Of a stretch of DNA of 32,090 bases, positions 8,152-15,514 are shown in pieces. Numbering within the stretch: position 1 is the stretch's first letter; every line of letters starts with the position of its first letter. Made by a program: the position numbers and the translations under genes. Source of the stretch: an uncultured Blautia sp. (GTDB lineage Bacteria > Bacillota > Clostridia > Lachnospirales > Lachnospiraceae); assembly GCA_900539525.1 (NCBI GenBank), contig UQCM01000032.1:1-32090 (forward strand), in the 5' to 3' direction. Under the pieces are notes generated by a model, which did not search any database, was not told the origin of the DNA, and worked only from the letters and a program-made list of their open reading frames with translations.

Positions 8152-8170
8152 TTAAACTTTAACAGTTTAA
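8152..8170. promoter_or_regulatory. Candidate operator TTAAACT-N5-AGTTTAA
   Basis: A perfect 7-base inverted repeat separated by 5 bases. It lies about 17 bases downstream of the -10 box of the minus-strand promoter at 8187-8215, within the untranslated leader of the aldolase-like gene. The spacing suits a repressor site. No regulator can be named. Confidence 0.45.
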
Positions 8171-8186
8171 ATTGCGGATGTGCATG

Positions 8187-8215
8187 ATTATAACGCAAAA
8201 AGAAGGAATTGTCAA
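8187..8215 (-). promoter_or_regulatory. Consensus promoter of the aldolase-like gene
   Basis: On the minus strand, TTGACA (8215-8210) and TATAAT (8192-8187) are separated by exactly 17 bases. This is a perfect housekeeping sigma promoter, directed into the gene that starts at 8108. The leader is about 70 bases. Confidence 0.9.
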
Positions 8216-8275
8216 GAATGACTACATCAGTTCCTTCATCAGCCTGAATGATTACATCAGTTCTTTCATCAGCCA
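8216..8275. repeat. 30-base tandem duplication over the DUF4364 stop
   Basis: Two 30-base copies (8216-8245 and 8246-8275) differ at three positions. The second contains the last codons of the DUF4364 gene (LMKELM) and its stop. The first repeats the same LMKELM-stop sense just beyond it on the minus strand. It looks like a local slippage duplication and leaves the protein end unchanged. Confidence 0.75.
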
Positions 8276-8764
8276 GGCATAAACAGACTGGCATTTTTCG
8301 TTCCAGTGATCACAGATGGAAACAGCCTGTTCTTTTGAGGGAACCGTCAGAGAAAGACGGATCAGATCTGCATTTTTTTCTTTTACGGCACATTCAGCCG
8401 TATATTCCCCTTCAGTTGTCTTGTAATAATCGGCAATGATGGAGACTTCATTGCGCAGCTGGAAACGGTTTTTCTTTAAGTACTGGTCAATATCATTCTG
8501 GATCGCACGGGAAATCTTGTTTCCAAAATATTTAAGTGTTTCCTCACCGGCATCCGTGATGTAGTACTGTGAGGTATTCCGGACAGGTTCCCGGCGGATG
8601 AGCCCGGAGTCCAGCAGCTCATGGATCGTCTCCTGAAGGGTAAAGTAGGTGGTGTATCCCTGATTCAGTACAAAGTCGGAAATCTGTGTGCTGGTAAGTG
8701 GAAAATCCACCTTCTTCAGCATATACAGGATGATCAGTTTATACAGGGTATGGGGTTCAGCCAC
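8252..8764 (-). CDS. DUF4364 family predicted winged-helix protein
   Basis: A 170-residue protein recognised as DUF4364 by its N-terminal half (YKLIILYMLKKVDFPLTSTQI...TYFTLQETIHELLDSGLI), which has the shape of a winged helix like that of PadR- or MarR-type regulators. The C-terminal half is a mixed alpha/beta region of unknown role. The start is GTG at 8764, fixed by AGGAGG about 9 bases upstream. It begins 4 bases after the stop of the radical SAM gene, so the two are co-transcribed and probably coupled. No DNA target or ligand can be read from the sequence. Confidence 0.8.
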   Translation of the reverse strand: MAEPHTLYKLIILYMLKKVDFPLTSTQISDFVLNQGYTTYFTLQETIHELLDSGLIRREPVRNTSQYYITDAGEETLKYFGNKISRAIQNDIDQYLKKNRFQLRNEVSIIADYYKTTEGEYTAECAVKEKNADLIRLSLTVPSKEQAVSICDHWNEKCQSVYAWLMKELM

Positions 8765-8767
8765 TTT

Positions 8768-9703
8768 TCACGCCTCCTTTTCTTCGCAGCAGCGGCCCTG
8801 CCACGTTTGTCTGATTTTCATTTCATGGTGAATCTGATTCAGTACGGATGTCTTGCGGGTGCTCCAGAGCGGAGCAATCAGAAGCTCCCTGGGACCGTCG
8901 CCTGTCAGACGATGGATGGTAATATCCGGGCGCAGCCGCTCGATGCAGGAAATCACCAGATCCGTGTATTCTTCCAGGGACATGACGGTAAAAAGTCCGT
9001 TCAGATAATCAGCCGCCAGATCGGTTCCCTTCAGAACATGCAGCAGCTGCAGCTTGATTCCCTGAATATCTGAGAGATTCAGATACTCCATAGTCTGAAT
9101 GATATCTGCACGTGATTCGCCCGGCAGCCCGAGGATGGTGTGGACGATCACCTCCAGCCTGCGTTTCCGAAGCTCTGAAACAGCCGTGTCGAAGCAGGAA
9201 AGAGGATATCCCCTCCGGATATAGGAGGCAGTCCGTTCATGGATGGTCTGCAGTCCCAGTTCTACACTGACGGGCTTTCTGCGGTTCAGCACGGAAAGAA
9301 GCTCCAGAACGTCCTCCGGCAGGCAGTCCGGTCTGGTTCCGATGGAAAGTCCCACGATCTCGGGGTGTGCGAGAGCTTCTGTAAAGATGCGTTCCAGAAC
9401 ATCTGCCGGTGCATAAGTATTTGTGTACGCCTGGAAATAAGCAATAAAATGCTTCGCCGGGAATTTCCGGCGGATGCCTTCCTTCTGTCGTTCGATCTGT
9501 TCTGTGATCGAAAGGGAAGCGTCACCGGCAAAATCACCGGAGCCGCCGGCACTGCAGAAGATACAGCCGCGGCTTCCCAGTGTACTGTCCCTGTTCGGGC
9601 AGGTCATGCCTCCGTTCAAAGAGAGCTTGTAAATTTTCTCACCGTATCTTTCCCGGAGGTGATAGTCCAGAGAACGATACGGTTTCTCACCCCACATGTT
9701 CAT
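8768..9703 (-). CDS. YhcC/YtqA-type radical SAM protein (TIGR01212)
   Basis: A 311-residue radical SAM enzyme. The iron-sulphur cysteines are C35, C47 and C50 in the spaced pattern MTCPNRDSTLGSRGCIFC, which is characteristic of the TIGR01212/YhcC group rather than the classic CxxxCxxC. SIGTRPDCLPEDVL, VELGLQT and HTILGLPGE are SAM-binding barrel motifs. B. subtilis YtqA of this group has been linked to tRNA wobble-uridine modification. I infer a similar role with moderate confidence, since the partner methyltransferase (YtqB) is not adjacent. A start at 9703 with AGGTGAAT upstream is preferred; the next ATG, two codons on, is possible. Confidence 0.85.
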   Translation of the reverse strand: MNMWGEKPYRSLDYHLRERYGEKIYKLSLNGGMTCPNRDSTLGSRGCIFCSAGGSGDFAGDASLSITEQIERQKEGIRRKFPAKHFIAYFQAYTNTYAPADVLERIFTEALAHPEIVGLSIGTRPDCLPEDVLELLSVLNRRKPVSVELGLQTIHERTASYIRRGYPLSCFDTAVSELRKRRLEVIVHTILGLPGESRADIIQTMEYLNLSDIQGIKLQLLHVLKGTDLAADYLNGLFTVMSLEEYTDLVISCIERLRPDITIHRLTGDGPRELLIAPLWSTRKTSVLNQIHHEMKIRQTWQGRCCEEKEA

Positions 9704-9816
9704 ATTGATTCACCTGTTTGTTACGTTTTATGGAATGGTGCAAAAAAGGCAGAGCCATTTCGCACCTGATAGCATCATCATACCATTTTGGAAAATGAAA
9801 TTCAAGGCTGACAGGA

Positions 9817-9863
9817 GATTCGCGAGCGGCGAAGCAGAAGATAAGTATTTCCATTTGCGAATC
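9817..9863. repeat. Hairpin GATTCGC/GCGAATC with GCGAAGC loop
   Basis: GATTCGC (9817-9823) pairs with GCGAATC (9857-9863). The loop contains GAGCGGCGAAGCAGAAG, recalling the GCGCGAAGCGC centre of the family A hairpins. It sits at the start of the 397-base gene-free stretch 9704-10100. That stretch holds this hairpin, family A copy 2 and the start of the next small gene. Confidence 0.45.
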
Positions 9864-9879
9864 ATGATGTTATACTGAT

Positions 9880-10035
9880 GATGTCAGGGTCAAAAGGTCA
9901 TGATTTTCATGCTTGCATGAAAAATCATGACTTTGGGACTCGATAAACATGAGAGAGTAGCCATTTTTTAGAAGAAAAATGAGCGGATTTCGAATGTTTT
10001 CGGATTTTGGGAGCGCGAAGCGCGGAAAATCCGAA
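9880..10035. repeat. Family A intergenic repeat, copy 2 (long form)
   Basis: The first 121 bases closely match 7004-7125, including the long hairpin (9897-9912 with 9915-9931). This copy continues into a second hairpin: TTCGGATTTT (9999-10008) pairs with AAAATCCGAA (10026-10035). It encloses GCGC-GAA-GCGC (10013-10023). The 2880-2923 copy has different arm bases that pair equally well. The following 10043-10074 (GGGGTCAAATGCTTTTGATCCC) forms a further hairpin. Confidence 0.8.
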
Positions 10036-10100
10036 GGCATCATGGGGTCAAATGCTTTTGATCCCAACATTTTATAAAGAAAGTAACAGGGAATGGAACC

Positions 10101-10325
10101 ATGAGCATGAGAAGATTGTTCAGAAAAAAGCAGGAAAAAAAGACATATGACAGAGAGAATCAGCAGCCGGTGCTGCACTGCAGTATCTGTACAGGAGAAA
10201 CGGCGGCCGGGTTTAAAGATATGCGTACAGGGAAATTTGAGGAAGTGATGCTGATCCGGAAGGATGAGGATCTGAAACAGTTTATGGAAATGTATGGCAT
10301 CGATTCGATCAGGAAAGAGTATTAG
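10101..10325 (+). CDS. Small conserved-looking protein with CxxC motif
   Basis: A 74-residue basic, cytoplasmic protein. It contains LHCSICTGETAAGFKD, where the CxxC pair could bind a metal or form a disulphide, then FEEVMLIRKDEDLKQFMEMYGI, a likely helix. The start at 10101 has AGGGAATGG upstream; the second Met, two codons later, is also possible. It resembles an uncharacterised small protein I associate with this bacterial family, but no function is known to me. It ends 34 bases before another small gene. Confidence 0.65.
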   Translation: MSMRRLFRKKQEKKTYDRENQQPVLHCSICTGETAAGFKDMRTGKFEEVMLIRKDEDLKQFMEMYGIDSIRKEY

Positions 10326-10359
10326 AAAGCGTATTAGAATGCTGGAAAGGGTGGTGCAG

Positions 10360-10500
10360 ATGGAAATCAGAAAAGAAGACAGAGAAAAACTTATACTGGG
10401 GATCCAGGCGGTGATCGTTATTGTCTATATCGGGATGTCATTGAAAAAGAGCCTGAATCATCCGGCGGTGAAAAAACTTCGGGGTAAGAAGAACACCTGA
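10360..10500 (+). CDS. Small single-span membrane protein
   Basis: A 46-residue peptide: a charged N-terminus (MEIRKEDREK), one hydrophobic segment (LILGIQAVIVIVYIGMSL), then a Lys-rich tail (KKSLNHPAVKKLRGKK). The positive charge after the membrane segment suggests that the C-terminus is inside. The ATG at 10360 is chosen because AAAGGG lies about 8 bases upstream. An in-frame ATG at 10339 would add seven residues, and the open frame extends to 10294. It probably forms a pair with the preceding small gene. Function unknown. Confidence 0.55.
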   Translation: MEIRKEDREKLILGIQAVIVIVYIGMSLKKSLNHPAVKKLRGKKNT

Positions 10501-10520
10501 ATCATTTTTAGAGAAATAAA

Positions 10521-10549
10521 TTGCGGCAATGCGTCGGTTATGGTAAAAT
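10521..10549 (+). promoter_or_regulatory. Likely promoter of the pyr operon
   Basis: TTGCGG (10521-10526) and TAAAAT (10544-10549) have a 17-base spacer, pointing into pyrC. The leader is about 105 bases. It includes short G/C-rich self-complementary stretches around 10575-10600, but I see no recognisable PyrR-binding hairpin or attenuator terminator. Confidence 0.6.
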
Positions 10550-10662
10550 AGCACAAAGCGGAGCAGAACAGACAGCTGCGCTGCAGACAGCAGGCGGTGT
10601 CATACCGATTTTGTATAGCAGACAGATACCGGAAATTCGAAAATGAGAAAGGAGCCGTAAAG

Positions 10663-11943
10663 ATGAGTATATTGATTAAGAATGGAAGAGTGATCGATCC
10701 GGATACCAAGAAAGACGGAAAATATGATATTTTCATTGATGAAGGCAAGATTCAGAAGGTTGAAAAAGAGATAGAGGAGCAGGCAGATGAGGTCATTGAT
10801 GCCACGGGCTGTTATGTTATGCCGGGATTGATCGATATGCATGTGCATCTGCGGGATCCGGGACTTACTTATAAAGAAGCTGTGGAGACCGGCTCACAGG
10901 CGGCAGCCAGAGGCGGCATTACCACAGTCGTAGCCATGCCGAATACAAAGCCGGTAACGGATGACAGGGACCGGGTGGCCTATGTGATGCATAAAGGAAA
11001 AATGGTTGCACCCATCCATGTACTGCAGACAGGAGCCATTACCAGAGGAATGGCGGGAAATGAAGTGACTGACATTGAGGGAATGGTCAAAGCAGGTGCG
11101 CCTGCGATCACCGAGGATGGAAAGTCCGTGATGAATTCCGGGGTTTACCGGGAAGCGATGAAGGAAGCGGCAAGGCTTGGGATTCCTGTACTTGCCCACT
11201 GTGAGGATATCAATCTGGTCCAGGGCGGTGTAGTCAATGCAGATGCAAACATGGAGGCTCTTGGCTTAAAGGGCATCAGCAACGCGGTAGAGGATATCAT
11301 CGTGGCAAGGGATATCCTGCTGGCAAAGGAGACAGGCGTACATCTGCATCTGTGTCACTGCTCCACGAAGGGCAGTGTGGAGATGGTGAAGCTGGCGAGA
11401 GAGCAGGGTGTTTCGATCTCAGCGGAGGTATGTCCCCATCACTTTACCCTGTCTACCGATGATATCAGGACAGCAGATCCCAATTACAAGATGAATCCTC
11501 CTCTCAGAACAAAAGAGGATGTGGAAGCACTGAAGGAGGGACTGAAGGAAGGAATCATGGATGTGATCTCTACCGACCATGCACCTCACAGTGAGGAGGA
11601 GAAGAGGCTGCCTATTGAGAAGGCACCCTTTGGAATCGTGGGACTGGAGACATCGGTGCCGCTGACGATTACAGAGCTGGTAGATACCGGAATCCTTACG
11701 CCGATGCAGATGGCAGAGAAGATGAGCTACAACCCGGCAAAGATCCTTGGACTGGACCGCGGATCGCTGGCGGAAGGAAAGCCTGCCGATGTGACGGTGA
11801 TCGATCCGGAGGCAGAATATACGATCGATGCGAAAAAGTTTGCATCAAAAGGAAAAAATACACCATTTGACGGAAGAAAAGTAAAGGGCAGAGTCATGGC
11901 TACGGTCTGTGATGGAAATATCGTATATGAGTATATGGCATAA
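10663..11943 (+). CDS. pyrC: Dihydroorotase
   Basis: A 426-residue class I amidohydrolase that closes carbamoyl-aspartate to dihydroorotate, the third step of UMP synthesis. The metal ligands H60 and H62 and substrate-binding R64 are in DMHVHLRDPG. MPNTKPVTD is the second signature. Later zinc ligands are in LAHCED and HLCHCS, and catalytic D305 is in STDHAPHS. The start at 10663 is set by AAAGGAG 8 bases upstream; the open frame extends to 10597 without a site. First gene of a pyrimidine operon with pyrF, pyrK, pyrD and pyrE downstream. No carAB, pyrB or pyrR is present in the window. Confidence 0.96.
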   Translation: MSILIKNGRVIDPDTKKDGKYDIFIDEGKIQKVEKEIEEQADEVIDATGCYVMPGLIDMHVHLRDPGLTYKEAVETGSQAAARGGITTVVAMPNTKPVTDDRDRVAYVMHKGKMVAPIHVLQTGAITRGMAGNEVTDIEGMVKAGAPAITEDGKSVMNSGVYREAMKEAARLGIPVLAHCEDINLVQGGVVNADANMEALGLKGISNAVEDIIVARDILLAKETGVHLHLCHCSTKGSVEMVKLAREQGVSISAEVCPHHFTLSTDDIRTADPNYKMNPPLRTKEDVEALKEGLKEGIMDVISTDHAPHSEEEKRLPIEKAPFGIVGLETSVPLTITELVDTGILTPMQMAEKMSYNPAKILGLDRGSLAEGKPADVTVIDPEAEYTIDAKKFASKGKNTPFDGRKVKGRVMATVCDGNIVYEYMA

Positions 11944-11965
11944 TGCAGGAGTCAGATGATATCCT

Positions 11966-11997
11966 GTAACTTTCCACACGTTAGCCGGCTCGAGGTT
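11966..11997 (+). repeat. Family B intergenic repeat, copy 1
   Basis: GTAACTTTCCACACGTTAG followed by CCGGCTCGAGGTTT, in the pyrC-pyrF gap. It is the reverse complement of the motif built on CACCTCGAACYGGCTGACG found at 17359 and 28998, and runs parallel to the copy at 14779. Confidence 0.7.
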
Positions 11998-12050
11998 TCG
12001 TCTTTTCAAGATGGAGGAACAATAATAGCGTAATTAAGGAGGACTAGTAC

Positions 12051-12977
12051 ATGATCCAGAAACTGATAAATAATATCCGGAAAACCAATGCACCAATCGT
12101 AGTAGGACTGGATCCTATGATGAATTACATCCCGGAGCATATCCAGAAGAAGGCATTTGCCGAATACGGAGAGACCTTGGAGGGTGCAGCAGAGGCGATC
12201 TGGCTGTATAATAAAGAAATCGTTGACCATACCTGGGATCTGATTCCGGCGGTAAAGCCGCAGATCGCTATGTATGAGCAGTTTGGTATTGAGGGAATCA
12301 AGGCTTATAAAAGGACTGTAGACTATTGTAAGGAAAAAGGTCTGGTAGTCATCGGAGATGTCAAGAGGGGAGATATCGGATCCACCTCTGCCGCATATGC
12401 CACTGCACATCTGGGAAAGGTTCAGGTCGGCAGTAAGACCTATGCTGCTTTTGATGAGGATTTTGCTACGGTAAATCCTTATCTGGGAAGTGACGGCGTC
12501 AAACCGTTTGTTGATGTGTGCCGGGAGGAGAAGAAGGGAATCTTTATTCTGGTGAAGACATCCAACCCGTCCAGCGGAGAGTTTCAGGATCAGCTCATCG
12601 ACGGAAAACCGCTGTATGAGCTGGTTGGTGAGTATGTGGCAAAATGGGGAGAGGAATGCATGGGTGATACCTACAGCTATGTGGGTGCAGTCGTAGGCGC
12701 TACCTATCCTGAGATGGGAAAGGCACTGCGTAAGATCATGCCGAAATCCTTTATCCTGGTGCCGGGATACGGTGCACAGGGCGGACAGGGCAAGGATCTG
12801 GTTCATTTCTTCAATGAAGACGGACTGGGTGCTATCGTCAATTCCTCAAGAGGTATCATTGCCGCCTACAAACAGGAAAAATATGCAAAATTTGGTGCAG
12901 AGAATTTCGGTGAGGCATCCAGAGCAGCTGTAGAAGATATGGTGGCGGATATTAGCCAGGCGCTGGAGACGAGATAG
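12051..12977 (+). CDS. pyrF: Orotidine-5'-phosphate decarboxylase, type 2
   Basis: A 308-residue member of the longer (type 2) OMP decarboxylases. It converts OMP to UMP, the last step of the pathway. IVVGLDPMM binds the phosphate and base at the N-terminus. The catalytic DxKxxD set is in GDVKRGDIGSTS (D103, K105, D108). VPGYGAQGG and NSSRGIIAAY form the phosphate-binding end. TAAGGAGG lies 9 bases before the ATG. The gap from pyrC holds a family B repeat. Confidence 0.96.
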   Translation: MIQKLINNIRKTNAPIVVGLDPMMNYIPEHIQKKAFAEYGETLEGAAEAIWLYNKEIVDHTWDLIPAVKPQIAMYEQFGIEGIKAYKRTVDYCKEKGLVVIGDVKRGDIGSTSAAYATAHLGKVQVGSKTYAAFDEDFATVNPYLGSDGVKPFVDVCREEKKGIFILVKTSNPSSGEFQDQLIDGKPLYELVGEYVAKWGEECMGDTYSYVGAVVGATYPEMGKALRKIMPKSFILVPGYGAQGGQGKDLVHFFNEDGLGAIVNSSRGIIAAYKQEKYAKFGAENFGEASRAAVEDMVADISQALETR

Positions 12978-13035
12978 GAAAAGCGTATTACCTGTCACGG
13001 AGTGAGCAGGAACAGACAGGATAAGGGAGAACGAT

Positions 13036-13815
13036 ATGCCGACAAAATGGAAGGAAACCAGCAGGATCGTAGGACAGAACAGAATCGGAAAGGGCATTTA
13101 CAGCATGTGGCTTCAGACGGAGGAGATTGCGGAACACGCCATGCCGGGACAGTTTATTTCTGTGTACAGCAGGGATGGAAGCCGTCTGCTTCCGAGACCG
13201 ATCAGTATCTGTGAAATCGATAAAGAAATGAAACAGCTGCGCATCGTATACCGGGTCGCAGGAAAAGGAACCGAAGAATTTTCACAGATGGATGTGGGAG
13301 AGGAACTAAAGATCCTGGGACCTCTCGGGAACGGTTTCCCGCTTTCACGCATGGAAGGGAAAAATACAGCCATGCTCATAGGCGGAGGGATCGGTGTACC
13401 ACCGATCGTGGAACTGGCAAAGCAGCTTGATGGCGAAAAACAGATCGTTGTGGGATACCGTGACGAGCTGTTTCTAAGAGAGGAACTGGAAAAGAACGGT
13501 CACATTCACATAGCGACAGAGGATGGCAGTGAAGGAACCAGGGGCAATGTGCTGGATGCGATCCGGGAACAGGAGATCCAGGCGGACATCATCTATGCCT
13601 GTGGTCCGACACCGATGCTTCGGGCATTGAAAGCCTATGCAGAGGAAAAGGGCATCGAGTGCTGGCTGTCTCTTGAAGAGCGCATGGCCTGCGGCATCGG
13701 TGCATGCCTTGCCTGCGTGTGCCAGTCAAAGGAAGTGGACGACCATTCCCATGTACATAACAAGCGGGTGTGCAAGGAAGGTCCCGTATTCCTGTCTACG
13801 GAGGTGGAGTTATGA
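13036..13815 (+). CDS. pyrK: Dihydroorotate dehydrogenase electron-transfer subunit
   Basis: A 259-residue FAD and [2Fe-2S] protein that passes electrons from PyrD to NAD+. An N-terminal FAD-binding barrel (RPISICEID, about residues 55-63) is followed by a nucleotide-binding domain (MLIGGGIGVPPIVELAKQL). The C-terminal iron-sulphur cluster has C219, C224, C227 and C246 (CGIGACLACVC...VCKEG). AAGGGAGA precedes the ATG. The stop overlaps the pyrD start in ATGA, so the two subunits are made together. Confidence 0.95.
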   Translation: MPTKWKETSRIVGQNRIGKGIYSMWLQTEEIAEHAMPGQFISVYSRDGSRLLPRPISICEIDKEMKQLRIVYRVAGKGTEEFSQMDVGEELKILGPLGNGFPLSRMEGKNTAMLIGGGIGVPPIVELAKQLDGEKQIVVGYRDELFLREELEKNGHIHIATEDGSEGTRGNVLDAIREQEIQADIIYACGPTPMLRALKAYAEEKGIECWLSLEERMACGIGACLACVCQSKEVDDHSHVHNKRVCKEGPVFLSTEVEL

Positions 13816-14717
13816 TCGATACAAGAGTGAACATCGCAGGCGTGGAATTGAAAAATCCGGTGATGACAGCCTCCGGAACCTTTGGCTCCGGACAGGAATA
13901 CAGTGAATTTGTGGATCTGAACCGGCTGGGGGCTGTGGTGACGAAGGGTGTGGCAAACGTGCCGTGGCCGGGAAACCCGACTCCGAGAGTGGCAGAGGTT
14001 TACGGCGGGATGTTAAATGCCATCGGGCTTCAGAACCCGGGCATTGACGTGTTTACAGAAAGAGATATCCCCTTTTTAAAGCAGTATGATACGAAGATTA
14101 TTGTGAATGTATGTGGAAAAAGCACGGAAGATTACTGTGAGGTTGTGGAAAGACTGGCAGACGAGCCGGTGGATCTTCTGGAAATCAATATCTCCTGCCC
14201 GAATGTCAAGGAGGGAGGGATTGCCTTTGGCCAGATTCCCGCATCGGCAGAGGCGATCACAAAGGCTGTAAAAAAGGTAGCGAAGCAGCCGGTCATTATG
14301 AAGCTGAGCCCGAATGTGACGGACATCACAGAGATGGCGAAGGCCGTGGAGGCCGGAGGGGCCGATGCCATCTCCATGATCAATACACTGACAGGCATGA
14401 AGATCGACATCAACAGGCGTACGTTTGCACTGGCGAACAGGACAGGTGGTCTGTCAGGCCCGGCGGTAAAGCCTGTGGCAGTGCGCATGGTCTATCAGGT
14501 GGCAAATGCCGTGAAGCTTCCGATCATCGGCATGGGAGGAATCGCCACAGCAGAGGATGCACTGGAATTCATCCTCGCAGGTGCTACGGCAGTTTCTATA
14601 GGAACCGCCAACTTCTTTAACCCCACAGCGACGCTGGATGTGGTAAAAGGAATTGAAGATTATATGAAGAAATATCAGGTAGAAACAGTGACAGAGCTGA
14701 TCGGGGCAGTGAGATAA
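13812..14717 (+). CDS. pyrD: Dihydroorotate dehydrogenase, class 1B catalytic subunit
   Basis: A 301-residue FMN-binding barrel that oxidises dihydroorotate to orotate. Class 1B is shown by catalytic C129 in NISCPNVKEGG and by the adjacent pyrK. FMN- and substrate-binding motifs include NPVMTASGTFG, LSPNVTD, NTLTGM and GMGGIATAEDA. The start at 13812 is fixed by GGAGGTGGAG and the ATGA overlap with pyrK; the longer frame from 13770 has no site. Works as a PyrD2-PyrK2 complex using NAD+, as expected in an anaerobe. Confidence 0.96.
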   Translation: MIDTRVNIAGVELKNPVMTASGTFGSGQEYSEFVDLNRLGAVVTKGVANVPWPGNPTPRVAEVYGGMLNAIGLQNPGIDVFTERDIPFLKQYDTKIIVNVCGKSTEDYCEVVERLADEPVDLLEINISCPNVKEGGIAFGQIPASAEAITKAVKKVAKQPVIMKLSPNVTDITEMAKAVEAGGADAISMINTLTGMKIDINRRTFALANRTGGLSGPAVKPVAVRMVYQVANAVKLPIIGMGGIATAEDALEFILAGATAVSIGTANFFNPTATLDVVKGIEDYMKKYQVETVTELIGAVR

Positions 14718-14725
14718 CGATGAGG

Positions 14726-14750
14726 AAGCAGCATCAAAGCTGATCTGCTT
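14726..14750. repeat. Hairpin just after pyrD
   Basis: AAGCAG-C-ATCA and TGAT-CTGCTT pair around an AAGC loop with one bulged C, 9 bases after the pyrD stop. There is no T tract, so this is more likely an mRNA-stability or processing element than a terminator. Confidence 0.5.
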
Positions 14751-14777
14751 TCCCGATAGCATAGTTGTAAAAGACTC

Positions 14778-14846
14778 GTTACAGTTCACACGTCTGCCAG
14801 TTCGAGGTGTTTTCTGTGAGTGTAGCGTAGCGAAAGTCACAGAAAA
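14778..14846 (+). repeat. Family B copy 2 joined to a 10-base hairpin
   Basis: GTTACAGTTCACACGTCTG then CCAGTTCGAGGTGTTT (14779-14811) matches family B. It runs directly into a hairpin: TTTTCTGTGA (14810-14819) pairs with TCACAGAAAA (14837-14846). The loop contains GTAGCGTAGCGAAAG. The repeat and the stop-proximal hairpin fill most of the pyrD to Uma2-gene gap. Confidence 0.7.
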
Positions 14847-14884
14847 TCCGAGAGCGTCAGTCTTTAAGAGCCGGGAGAAATGTC

Positions 14885-15433
14885 ATGGCATTATTAAAAG
14901 ATCATTATGTAAAGACGGAAAAAATAAATGGCGTGATTTATAATATGTCGCCGTCCGGCGGGTTTCTTCACAGTCAGATCAACGGAAACATTTATCATAT
15001 CCTCAGGAGTCAGCTGAAAACAAGTGTGTGTGCGGTTTCCGTAGAGAATCTTGACCTGTACCTCTCGGAGGATGAGTATGTGATTCCGGACATCATGCTG
15101 ATCTGTGACAGGAATCAGATTAAAAAGGATAAGTATCGCGGAGTTCCGAGATTTGTAGTGGAAACATTAAGTCCTGCTACTGCCTTAAAGGACAGGACGG
15201 TAAAGAAAGAAAAATATGCACTGCTGGGAATTGACGAATACTGGATCGTATCACCGAAGGAACGGGCGGTTGAGGTTTACTATCTGGAAGAAAAGCAGTA
15301 TCATCTGGTTTCCTCCTATATTCTGGTGGAAGATGTGGAGGATAAGAATTACAACGCAGAAGCTGTGCTGACGTTAAAGGCGATGCCTGCGGTAGCGATT
15401 GTATTAAAGGATATATTTAAAGATATTGAATAA
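14885..15433 (+). CDS. Uma2 family predicted restriction-like endonuclease
   Basis: A 182-residue protein of the Uma2 (DUF820) family, whose members have a PD-(D/E)xK nuclease fold. The expected pattern is visible: a start recognition strand (INGVIYNMSPSGGFLHSQI), Asp in EYVIPDIMLI, Glu in FVVETLSP, and a lysine-rich helix (DRTVKKEKYALLGIDEYWIV). Cellular function is not established for the family, though the copies are often mobile. It lies between pyrD and pyrE in the same orientation and is probably read with the operon. Its stop codon is the first triplet of a family C word (TAACTGTTCGGAG). GGGAGAA precedes the ATG. Confidence 0.85.
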   Translation: MALLKDHYVKTEKINGVIYNMSPSGGFLHSQINGNIYHILRSQLKTSVCAVSVENLDLYLSEDEYVIPDIMLICDRNQIKKDKYRGVPRFVVETLSPATALKDRTVKKEKYALLGIDEYWIVSPKERAVEVYYLEEKQYHLVSSYILVEDVEDKNYNAEAVLTLKAMPAVAIVLKDIFKDIE

Positions 15434-15466
15434 CTGTTCGGAGTGCTGTGTGAGCAAAAAGGAAAG
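15431..15466 (+). repeat. Family C partial copy
   Basis: TAACTGTTCGGAG, then AGCAAAAAGGAAAG 16 bases on, matches the left part of the copy at 23136 (TAATTGTTCGGAG, then TCAAAAGGAAAG). No GAACAGTTAC right arm is present before pyrE. Confidence 0.5.
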
Positions 15467-15514
15467 ATTAGTGGAAAACTACGGGCGAAAAGCCATGAAA
15501 ACAGGAGGTTAGAA

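Noticed and set aside
9239..9769. A 176-codon plus-strand frame opposite the radical SAM gene
   Set aside because: No ribosome site or domain; the minus-strand gene has all three cluster cysteines.
7004..10035. Family A repeats as a CRISPR array
   Set aside because: The copies are about 2.8 kb apart, not regularly spaced, about 120 bases long, and no cas genes are present.
10550..10662. A PyrR attenuator in the pyrC leader
   Set aside because: No binding-loop sequence and no terminator with a T run are visible; no pyrR gene lies in the window.
12006..12806. A 266-codon minus-strand frame opposite pyrF
   Set aside because: pyrF is certain from its catalytic motif; the frame is a codon-composition shadow.
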